DNA of 64,000 bases from Chloroflexota bacterium (GCA_016191845.1 JACPVF010000014.1:23454-87453); one strand, 5' to 3'. Numbered from the stretch's first letter, positions 34,857 through 44,717 are shown. Numbers and translations: made by a program. Notes: generated by a model not told the origin, from the letters alone.

Positions 34857-35603
34857 ATGAGTAAATCCCCCCTCAATATTCCTGCCGAAAAGATTCCACG
34901 CCACGTTGCCATCATCATGGATGGCAATGGGCGTTGGGCCATCTCGCGTGGATTGCCCCGCCTGGCGGGCCACAAAGCGGGCACCGAGAATCTGCGCCGC
35001 ATCATCCGCGCCACCGTGGAATTCGGCATCAAATACCTCACCATCTACGCCTTCTCCACCGAAAACTGGGGACGCCCCACCGAGGAGGTGCAGGGGTTGA
35101 TGGGCATCCTCCAGGATGTGATCGACCGCGAGCTCAATGAGCTGCACCAGGAAGGCGTACAACTTCGCCACATCGGGCGGCTGGAACGCCTGGATCCCAA
35201 GATCCAGGCCAAGGTCCTGAAAGCCATCGACCTGACCAAGAACAACGACAAACTGGTCCTCAATATCGCCTGGAATTACGGTGGCCGCGACGAGATCGTG
35301 TGCGCCATCCAGAAGATCATCAAGGATGGCATCCCGCCCGAGGACATCACCGACGAACTGGTCAGCCGCTACATGTTCACGGCCGGCGTGCCCGACCCAG
35401 ACCTGGTCATCCGCACCTCAGGCGAACTGCGCGTGAGCAACTTCCTCATCTGGCAGGTGGCCTACTCAGAGTGGTACGTCACCCCCACCTACTGGCCCGA
35501 CTTCGACCGCGAGGAATACCGCCGCGCGCTCGAAACCTATGCCAACCGCGAACGCCGTTTCGGCAAAGTCTCATCGCAGCAAATGCAGGAGACCAATGCT
35601 TAA
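34857..35603 (+). CDS. uppS: Isoprenyl (undecaprenyl-type) diphosphate synthase
   Basis: 248 aa; IMDGNGRWA, LTIYAFSTENW and DLVIRTSGELRVSNFLIWQ are cis-prenyltransferase motifs. It makes the lipid carrier used for envelope glycans, and thus consumes the isoprenoid precursors of the mevalonate genes. No clear RBS; the stop overlaps cdsA by 8 nt. Confidence 0.95.
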   Translation: MSKSPLNIPAEKIPRHVAIIMDGNGRWAISRGLPRLAGHKAGTENLRRIIRATVEFGIKYLTIYAFSTENWGRPTEEVQGLMGILQDVIDRELNELHQEGVQLRHIGRLERLDPKIQAKVLKAIDLTKNNDKLVLNIAWNYGGRDEIVCAIQKIIKDGIPPEDITDELVSRYMFTAGVPDPDLVIRTSGELRVSNFLIWQVAYSEWYVTPTYWPDFDREEYRRALETYANRERRFGKVSSQQMQETNA

Positions 35604-36411
35604 GCGCTCCCTGACCGCACTGGCATTATTGCTGGTCGGGATGCCCACCGTCATTTTTGGGGGACCGCTCTTCTTCGTGCTGATCGCCGTCTTCCTCTCG
35701 GGTGCCGCCTGGGAGTACACCCAGATGTTCAAGGCGGTGGGATACGACGCCAACGAGTTCCTGACCGTCGGGGGGGTGTTTCTCATCCTGGCTGCGCGCG
35801 ACTTCGCGCCAGATCTGGCGATTCCCGTCCTGGTGGCCTTGTTGTTGACTGCCATGGCGGTTCATCTGTTTGCCTTTGAGCGCGGCCGCGACCAGGCCGC
35901 GCTCGATTTTGGAGTGACCGTGGGCGGGCTGGCCTATATCGGCTGGCTGGGCGCCTACCTGGTCGACATCCGTGGCTTGCCCGACGGCGGCTGGTATTTC
36001 ATGATCGTGCTGCCCGCCGTCTGGCTGGCAGACACGGGCGCATATTCCATCGGCGCGGCTTACGGTAAACACAAGATGTCCCCGCGACTCAGTCCCAAAA
36101 AGAGTTGGGAAGGTTACGCGGCGGGTGTCTTTACGGCCACCATCGGCGGCGCCTTCTTCGTCTATGCGTATCAGACCTTTGGCTATCTGCCCCAGGGGAT
36201 GACCCTCTGGCAGGGCGCGCTGCTGGGCCTCATTCTTGGGGTGCTCACTCCGCTGGGTGACCTGGGCGAGAGCATGTTCAAGCGCCAGGCTCACATGAAG
36301 GACTCGAGCAACATCTTCCCCGGCCACGGCGGATTCTTCGACCGCCTCGACTCGTGGATCTGGGCCGTGGCGATCGGTTTTTACTTCATCCAATGGTTCG
36401 TTCTATCCTAA
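35596..36411 (+). CDS. cdsA: Phosphatidate cytidylyltransferase
   Basis: 271 aa from ATG 35596, placed by CAGGAGACCA within the uppS end. Six to eight membrane helices and the C-terminal signature GDLGESMFKRQAHMKDSSN followed by PGHGGFFDRLDS. It makes CDP-diacylglycerol from phosphatidate and CTP. Confidence 0.93.
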   Translation: MLKRSLTALALLLVGMPTVIFGGPLFFVLIAVFLSGAAWEYTQMFKAVGYDANEFLTVGGVFLILAARDFAPDLAIPVLVALLLTAMAVHLFAFERGRDQAALDFGVTVGGLAYIGWLGAYLVDIRGLPDGGWYFMIVLPAVWLADTGAYSIGAAYGKHKMSPRLSPKKSWEGYAAGVFTATIGGAFFVYAYQTFGYLPQGMTLWQGALLGLILGVLTPLGDLGESMFKRQAHMKDSSNIFPGHGGFFDRLDSWIWAVAIGFYFIQWFVLS

Positions 36412-36423
36412 TGGAGGCTTGAT

Positions 36424-37419
36424 ATGGAATCCCTCGACATCTCTGCCCCCACCCGTAACCTGGCCCTCGACCTGGCCCGCGTGACCGAGGCCGCCGCCCT
36501 GGCGGCTGGCCGTTGGATGGGCCGCGGCGACAAGGAAGCCGCCGATCATGCCGCCGTGGAGGCCATGCGCCTGGTGCTGAGCTCCATCTCGATCAATGGC
36601 GTCATCATCATCGGCGAAGGCGAAAAGGACAAGGCCCCGATGCTGTTCAACGGGGAGAAGGTCGGCAACGGGACAGGCATCAAAGTGGACGTGGCCGTGG
36701 ACCCCATCGACGGGACCCGCCCGCTGGCGTTCGGCCGCTCGAACTCCATCGCCACCGTGGCCATCGCCCCGCATGGCGCCATGTTTGACCCCGGTCCGTT
36801 CGTGTACATGAATAAGATCGCCGTCGGTCCCGAGGCGCGCGGCAAGATCAACATCGAAGCACCCATCACCGACAACCTGCGCGCCATCGCCCGCGCCAAG
36901 GGCAAGGCCGTGGAAGACCTGACCACCATCATCCTCGACCGTCCACGCCACGAGAAGTTGATCGCCGAGATTCGCCAGGCGGGCGCACGCATCCGCCTGA
37001 TCCCTGACGGCGACGTGGCCGCTGCCCTGATGACTGCCCAATCCGATTCGGGCGTGGACGTGCTCTTCGGTATCGGCGGCACGCCTGAGGGCGTGATCTC
37101 GGCCTGTGCGCTGCGCGCCATGGGCGGCGAGATCCAGGGCAAACTCTATGCCCGCGACGAGGACGAACTCCGCCGTGGACGCGACGCGGGCTACAACTTC
37201 GAGAAGATCCTGACCATGGATGACCTGGTCTCCTCAGAAGATGTTTTTTTCGCCGCCACCGGCATCACCGACGGCGAGTTGCTCAAGGGCGTGCGTTATT
37301 ACGGCGACGGCGCCACCACCGACTCGCTCGTGGTGCGCGGCCTGACGGGCACAGTCCGCGAGATCACCGCCCACCATCGTCTCGACAAATTACACCACCT
37401 GAGTGCCATCCACTACTAA
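36424..37419 (+). CDS. glpX: Class II fructose-1,6-bisphosphatase
   Basis: 331 aa; IIGEGEKDKAPML and AVDPIDGTRPLAFG are metal-binding motifs of GlpX. Gluconeogenesis step. RBS TGGAGGCTTGAT, 12 nt after cdsA, possibly co-transcribed. Confidence 0.94.
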   Translation: MESLDISAPTRNLALDLARVTEAAALAAGRWMGRGDKEAADHAAVEAMRLVLSSISINGVIIIGEGEKDKAPMLFNGEKVGNGTGIKVDVAVDPIDGTRPLAFGRSNSIATVAIAPHGAMFDPGPFVYMNKIAVGPEARGKINIEAPITDNLRAIARAKGKAVEDLTTIILDRPRHEKLIAEIRQAGARIRLIPDGDVAAALMTAQSDSGVDVLFGIGGTPEGVISACALRAMGGEIQGKLYARDEDELRRGRDAGYNFEKILTMDDLVSSEDVFFAATGITDGELLKGVRYYGDGATTDSLVVRGLTGTVREITAHHRLDKLHHLSAIHY

Positions 37420-37427
37420 TTCCAAAT

Positions 37428-37455
37428 AAAAAGCCAGCGTGATGCTGGCTTTTTT
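37428..37455. terminator. Bidirectional terminator between glpX and the ABC-F gene
   Basis: Stem AAAAAGCCAGC / GCTGGCTTTTT with a 5-nt loop and T-runs on both strands, between convergent genes. Confidence 0.88.
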
Positions 37456-37458
37456 GAT

Positions 37459-39276
37459 TCACAACTCCATTCCTTCCAATTCCTCCCAACGCGCATATGC
37501 GCGGGATAGTTCCTCTTGCAATTCCTTCAACCTGTCCACGGCGCGGGTGATCTCAGCCTCGGCCTGTTGATAGAAAGCAGGGTCGGCCATCGCGGCAGTC
37601 CGCTCGTGGATCTCGCTTTCGAGTGACTCGATGCGCTGCGGCAATTCAGCCAGTTCGCGCTGACGAGCCTCACGCTCACGTTTCTCTTTGTAGGTGGGTT
37701 TCTTCGGCGCTTCGACGGTTTCCTGCGGCACAGACTTGCGCGGCTTCTCCTCGACCTTGGGCTGATTCGCCGCCTGATTCTGATTCAACCAGTCATCGTA
37801 GCCGCCGACGGTTTCAATGACGCGGCCTGTTCCATCCAAAGCCAGGGTGCTGGTGACGATGTTGTTCAGGAAGGCGCGGTCGTGGCTGACCAGCAGCAAC
37901 GTGCCTTCGTAATCGAGCAGCAGGTCTTCGAGAACCTCCAGCGTCTCCAGGTCGAGGTCGTTGGTCGGCTCGTCCATCACCAGCAGATTGGCAGGCCGCG
38001 CAAACAGACGCGCTAACAGCAAACGATTGCGTTCACCGCCCGAGAGGGCCGTGATGGGCGCCTGCACGCGCTCCTTCGAAAACAGGAAATCTTCCAGATA
38101 GCCGATCAGGTTGCGGGTGCGGCCGTTGATGGTGACGGCATCCCGCCCCTCCCCCACGTTGTCCAGAATGGACTTCGACTCGTCCAGTTGCGCGCGAAGC
38201 TGGTCGAAGTAGGCGATCTCCAGATTCGTCCCGTGCTCGATCCCGCCCGTTTGCGGCTGCAACTCACCGATCAGGAGCCGCAATAGGGTGGTCTTGCCCG
38301 AGCCGTTCGGGCCGATGATGCCGATCTTGTCGCCGCGCTGGATGGTGGTGGTGAGGTCCTTGACGATGGGCCTGTCGCCGATCGAATAGCTGACGTTCTC
38401 CGCTTCGATGACCAGCCGCCCCGAGCGCTTCTCGGCCTGTATCTGCATGCGGACCTTGCCAGGCTGTTCGCGCCGCTCGAGCCGCAGTTCGCGCAGGCGC
38501 TTGAGCGCGCGGACGCGTCCCTCGTTGCGCGTGCGGCGCGCCTCGATGCCTTTGCGGATCCAGACTTCCTCCTGGGCCAGCTTCTTGTCGAACAGCACGT
38601 TCTGTTGGGCCTCGGCAGCCAGCATGGACTCCTTGCGTTCGAGGAAGGTCTCGTAGCTGCAATTCCAGTCGAAGAGGCGGCCACGGTCGAGTTCGACGAT
38701 GCGCGTGGTCAGGCGCTGCAGGAAGACGCGGTCGTGCGTGACGAATAGCAGCGTGCCGCCCCAGCGTTTGAGGAAGGTCTCCAGCCAGTCGATGGAAGCG
38801 ATGTCGAGGTGGTTGGTCGGCTCGTCGAGCAGGAGCAGGTCGGGGTTCCGCACCAGGCCGCGCGCCAGCAGGACGCGGCGCTTCATCCCCGCTGAGAGGA
38901 CGTCGAATTGGGCGTTCGGGTCGAGCTGCATGCGCGCGATGACCTGGTCCACGTGGAGCTGGCCGCGCCAGTGATGATCCTCATGCGCCGACTTGCGCGC
39001 CTCCAGCCCGCTGGCGACGATGTCGAGCACGTTGCCCTCGATGCCCGCAGGGACCTCCTGCGGCAGATAGGCCACGCGCAGATTCTGCTGACGGGCCAGC
39101 ACACCGCTCTGCGGCAGGATATCGCCGTTCACCAGCTTGAGCAGCGTGGACTTGCCTGCGCCGTTGCGGCCCAGCAAGCCCACCCACTCGCCCTGCTCGA
39201 TCTGTAAATTGATGTTGTCGAAAAGAAGCGGCCCGCCAAAACCGAGACTCACTTCCTGCAAGCTGATCAATGCCAT
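37459..39276 (-). CDS. ABC-F family ATPase (Uup-like)
   Basis: 605 aa from ATG 39276. Two ABC domains without membrane segments: LLGRNGAGKST and IIGPNGSGKTT, with LSAGMKRRV and LSGGERNRL signature motifs, a charged linker (about 245-310) and a C-terminal coiled coil (about 540-600) as in Uup. Such proteins act on ribosomes or DNA branch structures; antibiotic resistance is not implied. Confidence 0.9.
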   Translation of the reverse strand: MALISLQEVSLGFGGPLLFDNINLQIEQGEWVGLLGRNGAGKSTLLKLVNGDILPQSGVLARQQNLRVAYLPQEVPAGIEGNVLDIVASGLEARKSAHEDHHWRGQLHVDQVIARMQLDPNAQFDVLSAGMKRRVLLARGLVRNPDLLLLDEPTNHLDIASIDWLETFLKRWGGTLLFVTHDRVFLQRLTTRIVELDRGRLFDWNCSYETFLERKESMLAAEAQQNVLFDKKLAQEEVWIRKGIEARRTRNEGRVRALKRLRELRLERREQPGKVRMQIQAEKRSGRLVIEAENVSYSIGDRPIVKDLTTTIQRGDKIGIIGPNGSGKTTLLRLLIGELQPQTGGIEHGTNLEIAYFDQLRAQLDESKSILDNVGEGRDAVTINGRTRNLIGYLEDFLFSKERVQAPITALSGGERNRLLLARLFARPANLLVMDEPTNDLDLETLEVLEDLLLDYEGTLLLVSHDRAFLNNIVTSTLALDGTGRVIETVGGYDDWLNQNQAANQPKVEEKPRKSVPQETVEAPKKPTYKEKREREARQRELAELPQRIESLESEIHERTAAMADPAFYQQAEAEITRAVDRLKELQEELSRAYARWEELEGMEL

Positions 39277-39394
39277 GAATGATTTCCTTTGAAGGCACGA
39301 ATATACTACAAAAGGCAAGAAGCAGAAGAATTTGTTCGTTTGGAACTTAAACTCGACAGGGCGCGTTTATGAAAGAAGACCATGGAGCAGGAGA

Positions 39395-40756
39395 ATGAAT
39401 ATGATCAAGAAAGTACCAACGCAAAAAAGAAAAACATGGATCGTCCTTGTTTTTATATTGTTTTTTTCTGCCTGTTCATCTCAAACGCCAAATGAAGAAA
39501 GCACAAAACAAACTGTCGAACCTGTTACGAAAACTTCCGTGCCACAAATAACGCCCACAACACCCTTCGTTTTCGATTTCGATTCCTCGTGTTGGCCAAT
39601 TAGACCATTACAACCCGGCAACAATATCCCCGGAAGTTTGCTAATGGGCAGGGACCCAAGCGGAGGATATTACTGGGACATTAGTACTTTCCAAGCGAAG
39701 GAACTTTCAAATAACAATTGGATGGATCCGATTGTGGCGTTTGGTGGGGAGTTCTTGATATCCTTATCCAATGAGGCGGGCAACTTCACCCGACTCACTC
39801 TTACAGGTTCAGATCGGGTTATAACTGTTGATTTGCCGAGAGACAACTATCGAATAAGTAATCTATCAAAAGGAAGAATTCTTTTAGCGTCGCAATCAAA
39901 TCGTAGTTATGAAAGCAATAACTATCAGAGCGGCGTAGGGTTTACTGATGTCTATTACATTTTCGATCCGGCAACGAACGCACTAACATTCCACTCGATT
40001 TTCTTGCCGAATATAGCTCCTTGGAGAGAAGAGAGTTTTTTTATTTTCTACAGCCCGGACGGACGCTATGTCTTGTATCGTTCACAAATGCCTGAACCAC
40101 CCAGCGAATTCGGCTATGCCCTTATGGATATTCTGTCCAAAGAGATTCTATGGACGTTGCCAGATATTAGGACTCTCACGCTAGCTGTAGGAAACGCAGA
40201 TGTACCAAACTGGAAACCTGATTCCCAATCCCTCTTATATTATTATGTATCCGGTAAAGGAAAAACGGATCAAAATCTGTATGAAATTTCCTTGGATGGC
40301 ACACGCACACAATTTACTCGTTTGGAAAGTGTGCTAAAGCAAGGTTATCGCATCGGTTCCGACGTAGAATGGGCTCCCAACATGGAATATGTAGCATTCC
40401 ATATAGAATCTCCTTCCGAAGATCCCCAGTTATATATATGGGACGACCATACTAAAACATTATTAAAACCCTGCTTGCCATTAATGAATGTTGCCAACTT
40501 AAAGGATGTTATTTCTCCGACTTTCGGTTGGGGGTGGTCGTTTGATGGCAACTACCTTTTGATAACTCTATCCTATCAGGGTACTCCGACCCCGGACGGA
40601 ATCCTGTCTTATACTCATCGGCGGCTAATTCTTGATCTGCCTAATAAGATAATTTGGGAGATGCCAGATGATCATACTATGCAAGCTTATCTAAAAACGT
40701 CAGATAAATCCTGCTCATATGGGCCTTTTGGTTGGATAAATTGGGAAATTCCATAA
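39395..40756 (+). CDS. Secreted lipoprotein with beta-propeller-like repeats, low G+C
   Basis: 453 aa from ATG 39395 (RBS GGAGCAGGAGA). The leader KKVPTQKRKTWIVLVFILFF ends in a lipobox FSAC. The mature part has Thr/Pro-rich linker then repeated strands such as FYSPDGRYVLYRSQ, NWKPDSQSLLYY and WSFDGNYLLITLS, like TolB/WD40-type propeller blades. Gene is strongly A+T-rich beside G+C-rich neighbours, suggesting recent acquisition. Function unknown. Confidence 0.7.
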   Translation: MNMIKKVPTQKRKTWIVLVFILFFSACSSQTPNEESTKQTVEPVTKTSVPQITPTTPFVFDFDSSCWPIRPLQPGNNIPGSLLMGRDPSGGYYWDISTFQAKELSNNNWMDPIVAFGGEFLISLSNEAGNFTRLTLTGSDRVITVDLPRDNYRISNLSKGRILLASQSNRSYESNNYQSGVGFTDVYYIFDPATNALTFHSIFLPNIAPWREESFFIFYSPDGRYVLYRSQMPEPPSEFGYALMDILSKEILWTLPDIRTLTLAVGNADVPNWKPDSQSLLYYYVSGKGKTDQNLYEISLDGTRTQFTRLESVLKQGYRIGSDVEWAPNMEYVAFHIESPSEDPQLYIWDDHTKTLLKPCLPLMNVANLKDVISPTFGWGWSFDGNYLLITLSYQGTPTPDGILSYTHRRLILDLPNKIIWEMPDDHTMQAYLKTSDKSCSYGPFGWINWEIP

Positions 40757-40844
40757 GTGTATTAATGTAACTTTACAGACTATGGACCTTATAGATTTCA
40801 TTTATTGAAGCCTTGCCTAAAAAGGTAAATACATTCAAGAACAA

Positions 40845-40885
40845 AACCGCCGCAGGGATCTTCCCTGCGGCGGTTGCTTTTCTTT
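40845..40885. terminator. Bidirectional terminator
   Basis: 14-bp stem AACCGCCGCAGGGA / TCCCTGCGGCGGTT with loop TCT and T-rich flank GCTTTTCTTTTT, between convergent genes. Confidence 0.88.
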
Positions 40886-43540
40886 TTACGGCAAATTGAA
40901 CGTCCTCACAAGGAATACCGCCATCTGGGCACGTGTGACAGGCACCTCGGGACAGTAATTGCCCGAGCCGCATCCGCCCGTGATGCCTTCGGCGGCCAGT
41001 TGCTTGATCCATGCGGCGGCCCAATAGTTCACGGGAACGTCGCCGAAGCCTGTGCCCGCACCCACATCGGGCGGGGCGTAGGCCGCTCCATGCTCAGCGC
41101 GCAGCAGGAAGACGGCCATCTGGCTGCGTGTGACTGCGATCTCGGGGCAGTACGCTCCATTGCCGCACCCGCTCGTCACACCATCGTTCTTCAGGGCCTC
41201 GATCCAGTATTGCGCCCAATGACCCGATGTATCCGAGAATGTGATCGGCACCACGGGCGGGTTGAACGTATTCCCGTGGATGCCGCGTTCGAGGAAGACG
41301 GCCATCTGGCTGCGCGTGACCTGGGTCTCGGGGCAGTAGAGCAGTGGATTGGTGCCACATCCGCCCGTGATACCCGCCGCGTATAAGCGCTCGATGAACG
41401 ACCAAGACCAATACGAAGTGGGTACGTCCGCAAAGGTGGCGCTGACCGTGCCCGTCGGGACGACCAGCAGTGTGATGGAATTAGCAGGGAAAGTAGCACT
41501 GATACCATTCGTGGTAACCGCCGCATCCGATTGGCGCAAGATGGCACCCAGGTTCGCAGACGAATACCGCCAGACCTGGGCCGTGCCCGAAGATTGGAAA
41601 TTGCTCAGGGCGATGCTGCTGGTCAAGTCGCCACTCGTCTTGTTGACGACCATGATCGTCAGGGCGTTGTCGGCGGTGCGCTGGGCGGCGTAGATCGCCA
41701 GTTGGGACTGGTCCGCGCTGGCAGCCTGGACCGAGGTCTCGCCGAAGGCGCTGCCCGAGCCATCGTAGTTGCGATACATGCGGAAGGCGAAGATGCCAGG
41801 CGCGTTCGCGTTATCGGGCGGACCCCACAGGGTGGCCAGGTCCAGCCCCTCGCGGCCGAAGATGCCGAGAATGTCGGCCTGGGCCAGCGCGCCGTTCATA
41901 TAATTGAGTGCACCCCAGTTGTATTCGGTGATGGCGGTCTTCGTGCCAGGATAGTTGGCGCTCACCCAGGCCTGCATGCGCGGGATCAGGTACACGGGCT
42001 GGCCGATCCAACCCTCGTGGACGTAGGTCGGATCCCACAACTGACGGGTGGAACGCAGGCGGGCGGCCTGTACGCTGGAATCCCCCGCTGAAGTAGAGTA
42101 CACGCCGTCCACCTGGGGGTAGACGTGTACATCGAGATAATCGAGGATACGCGTGCCGTGAGCGGTCTGGTAGGCCTGCATCTGCTGGAGATACCACGGG
42201 ATGAAATCCGTGTCCCCGTGCGCGGCGTGGTCCGCGCCTGCGGAACAATCGTCCGCGGCGGAGTAGAAGTAGGCGCACCAGCCCCAGACCACGGGGCCCA
42301 GCGTTTGGGCGGAGGGATCGGCCGCTTTGACGGCAGCCGCATACAACTCGGTACGGGTCTTCATCTCGTCGTAAGTGGTTGGGTTCGGGTGGACGTCGCG
42401 GTGGGTGCTGTTCCACAACATCGGCTCGTTGTCGAGATTGTAGAACTGCACGCCGCCATCCGCCGCCGTTCCGTATCGCGCGATGAAGTGATTGATCCAG
42501 GCGGTGACGAAGGTCTGGTCGATGGCGACGCTGGTATCGAGCGGGTTATTGCCCGTAATGTTCGCGCCGTTGTGGACGCCGTTCCCGCAATCGGGATCCC
42601 AATCGGTGTCGGCATCGTCTTGTGAGCCATACACGCTGATCTTGAAACCGCAATCGAAAGGATGATCCCCCACCCGCCGCTTGGGCGTCCAGCCGATCAT
42701 CGGAATGGTGATGAGCGAGTCGGTGCCTGTGGCCTGGTCCTGGTCCACAAACTGGTCGGAGGCTGAACCGTTGGGCAACGTCTCAGTGGGAGAGTTGCCG
42801 TCGGGGATATTTTCGTAGTACCAGTCGCTGCCCGTGTTGTGGACGTTGATCTGCCAGTTGTAACGCGTGGTGGAGTTGCCACCCCAGCGGCGGACGGGCA
42901 GGCGCAGGTCAGCGGCGATGGCCTGGCTGGCGTAGTTGATACCATAGATGTACGGGCTGATGGCATGGCGGCTCGCGGCAACGTCCACGCTGAGGGCGGG
43001 GCCTGTTCCAGGCGGCGGGGGGGGCGTCCCAATATTTTCGAAGGAGATGTCGTCGAGGTAGTAGGTGGACTGCGCTCCCGCCGTGTTGTTGAACCAGGCG
43101 ATGCTGTACGCACTGCGCGGCGAGCCAGCCGAGGTCAGCGAAACATCCACCTTCGTCCAGGTGTTGGCCTGGGGAGAGAGGTCCTGTTGAACGATGACGC
43201 CGTTCGCATCGCTGACCTGCAATTGGATGGTCTGCCCGCCCGAGGTCCCACCATTGATCCAAAAGCGGAAGGTATCGTAGGCGCTGATATCGAGGCTGGC
43301 GGCGTGGTAGCCAATCTGGAAGCCGCTCCAGCCGCCCGTGTACGTCACGGCTACGGCGTGCGTCCCCGCATGGACATGAGCCGAATGGGCCAGATCCACG
43401 GTGATGGAGTTATACGACCAGTTTTCCCAACCCGTGGCCAGGCCCTCGGCATAGACAACCTGACTGGCTGCCTGGGCGGGCATGATCGGCCCCAGCAGAA
43501 TGGAAGTCAGGAGGATGACGGTCACAAGTATGCGTTTCAT
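40886..43540 (-). CDS. Secreted GH44-like glycoside hydrolase with three SLH domains
   Basis: 884 aa from ATG 43540 (AAGGAGTGCTTT). Signal peptide about 1-26 (ends PAQAAS), then a carbohydrate-binding-like beta module (about 27-165), a PPPPPG linker, a catalytic region with GH44-like motifs (RRWGGNSTTRYNW; acid Glu in LDNEPMLW; nucleophile Glu in ITEYNWG) and three C-terminal SLH repeats beginning FADVPTSYW, FSDTSGHW and FGDVPVNYW with QVTRSQMAVFL-type ends. GH44 enzymes cut beta-1,4-glucans and xyloglucan. SLH repeats would hold it at the surface. Confidence 0.82.
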   Translation of the reverse strand: MKRILVTVILLTSILLGPIMPAQAASQVVYAEGLATGWENWSYNSITVDLAHSAHVHAGTHAVAVTYTGGWSGFQIGYHAASLDISAYDTFRFWINGGTSGGQTIQLQVSDANGVIVQQDLSPQANTWTKVDVSLTSAGSPRSAYSIAWFNNTAGAQSTYYLDDISFENIGTPPPPPGTGPALSVDVAASRHAISPYIYGINYASQAIAADLRLPVRRWGGNSTTRYNWQINVHNTGSDWYYENIPDGNSPTETLPNGSASDQFVDQDQATGTDSLITIPMIGWTPKRRVGDHPFDCGFKISVYGSQDDADTDWDPDCGNGVHNGANITGNNPLDTSVAIDQTFVTAWINHFIARYGTAADGGVQFYNLDNEPMLWNSTHRDVHPNPTTYDEMKTRTELYAAAVKAADPSAQTLGPVVWGWCAYFYSAADDCSAGADHAAHGDTDFIPWYLQQMQAYQTAHGTRILDYLDVHVYPQVDGVYSTSAGDSSVQAARLRSTRQLWDPTYVHEGWIGQPVYLIPRMQAWVSANYPGTKTAITEYNWGALNYMNGALAQADILGIFGREGLDLATLWGPPDNANAPGIFAFRMYRNYDGSGSAFGETSVQAASADQSQLAIYAAQRTADNALTIMVVNKTSGDLTSSIALSNFQSSGTAQVWRYSSANLGAILRQSDAAVTTNGISATFPANSITLLVVPTGTVSATFADVPTSYWSWSFIERLYAAGITGGCGTNPLLYCPETQVTRSQMAVFLERGIHGNTFNPPVVPITFSDTSGHWAQYWIEALKNDGVTSGCGNGAYCPEIAVTRSQMAVFLLRAEHGAAYAPPDVGAGTGFGDVPVNYWAAAWIKQLAAEGITGGCGSGNYCPEVPVTRAQMAVFLVRTFNLP

Positions 43541-43675
43541 AAAGCACTCCTTTCGAGGAATAACTATTTTTACCATCGCCAAATCCCCGCCCTCGAGAAA
43601 GAAAAAGTATAATGCCTTACAGCTTTGTCAGCGGTGACCCCAAGCGGGTGGTAAGTTGGTACCAGAGGAGAACCC

Positions 43676-43915
43676 ATGTCCGAAACCCATGTCAAAGGCG
43701 AGATGCACGGCTGCATTGTGTGCGGAAAATTGTACGAGTTGTACGTGGTCTACGATGAAAATGGAAAATTCACCGGCAGCAAGGTGATGAGCGAAGGCGG
43801 GCGCAAGGTGGAACATCCACTCCGACCGCTGGTGGCTTGCGAAAGGCATTCCGAGGCCGAGGTCGAAGCAGCGGTGGTGCGCGTGTACGGCGAGCAACAC
43901 GAGGATGAGGATTGA
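43676..43915 (+). CDS. Small CxxC protein (79 aa)
   Basis: ATG 43676 after AGAGGAGAACCC; TATAAT at 43608-43613. MSETHVKGEMHGCIVCGKLY shows one CxxC near the N-terminus and a late Cys-x-x-His (CERH), possibly a metal site. No family recognised. It is the first rightward gene before the methyl-transfer island. Confidence 0.55.
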   Translation: MSETHVKGEMHGCIVCGKLYELYVVYDENGKFTGSKVMSEGGRKVEHPLRPLVACERHSEAEVEAAVVRVYGEQHEDED

Positions 43916-43925
43916 GGATCGAATG

Positions 43926-43940
43926 AGACCTCGGAGGTCT
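43926..43940. repeat. AGACCTCGGAGGTCT palindrome
   Basis: 15-nt palindrome AGACCTC-G-GAGGTCT between the 79-aa gene and the corrinoid protein gene; its complement-centred copy occurs at 53299-53313. Confidence 0.7.
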
Positions 43941-44007
43941 CTTGCTATTGACCATAACCCCCACCTGCCATAGAATCAAGATATTCCCCTTATAGTCAGG
44001 AGTCGAC

Positions 44008-44664
44008 ATGACGGACCAGGAACACTTTCAAGCCATCGCCGATGCCGTGGTGGACGGCGACACCGACCTGGCTACCGAAGCCACCCAGGCCGCCCTGGAT
44101 GCGGATGTTGATCCGCTTCAGGTGCTGAACGGCGGTCTGATGAGCGGCGCAGAAGAAGTGGGCAAGCGCTTCGAGCGCGGCGAATACTTCCTGCCCGAGC
44201 TGATGCTGGCGGGCCGCGCCCTTAAGGCTGCCATGGAAGTGGTCAAGCCGCCGCTGCTGGAGAAATACTCCGAAGGCGAGGGCAAGGTCAAGGGCAAGGT
44301 GGTAGCCGCTACCGTCCAGACCGACATCCACGACATCGGCAAGAATATCGTCGCCTCGATGATGACGGCGGCAGGCTTCGAGGTCACCGACATGGGCGTG
44401 GACGTGCCGATCAAGTCCATCATCGACAAGGCCGAGGAACTCGGCGCACAGATCATTTCGCTTTCCGCGCTGTTGACCACCTCCATGCCCTTCATGAAGG
44501 ACCTGATCGACCTGCTCGTCGCGCGCGGCATCCGCCAGAAATATGTGATCCTGGTTGGCGGCGCATCCGTCACCGAAGACTGGGCCAAAGCCATCGGCGC
44601 TGACGGCACCGCCCGCAATGCGGCCGAGGCTGTTAAGCTGGCACGCTCAAAAATGAACGCATAA
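44008..44664 (+). CDS. Methyltransferase corrinoid protein (MtmC/MttC-like)
   Basis: 218 aa. Helical cap domain (1-90, GGLMSGAEEVGKRFERGEYFL) and a cobalamin-binding Rossmann domain with the lower-ligand motif DIHDIGKN (His108) and downstream SALLTTSM and VGGASV. The Co(I) form takes a methyl group from the substrate methyltransferase (MtmB-like, next gene) and passes it on. RBS TCAGGAG. One corrinoid protein serves the island. Confidence 0.93.
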   Translation: MTDQEHFQAIADAVVDGDTDLATEATQAALDADVDPLQVLNGGLMSGAEEVGKRFERGEYFLPELMLAGRALKAAMEVVKPPLLEKYSEGEGKVKGKVVAATVQTDIHDIGKNIVASMMTAAGFEVTDMGVDVPIKSIIDKAEELGAQIISLSALLTTSMPFMKDLIDLLVARGIRQKYVILVGGASVTEDWAKAIGADGTARNAAEAVKLARSKMNA

Positions 44665-44668
44665 TCTT

Positions 44669-44696
44669 GTAGGGGCGGACGGCCGTCCGCCCCTAC
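44669..44696. repeat. Palindromic GTAGGGGC-family repeat, copy D
   Basis: 28-nt perfect palindrome with ends GTAGGGGCGG / CCGCCCCTAC and centre ACGGCCGT, between the corrinoid protein and MtmB-like genes. Confidence 0.82.
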
Positions 44697-44717
44697 ATTT
44701 ATTTATTGGAGACCCCA

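Noticed and set aside
43941..44007. TPP riboswitch upstream of the methyl-transfer/ECF island
   Set aside because: YkoE-type genes suggested it, but the conserved CTGAGA and ACCTGAT-type elements are not present here or before 46140.
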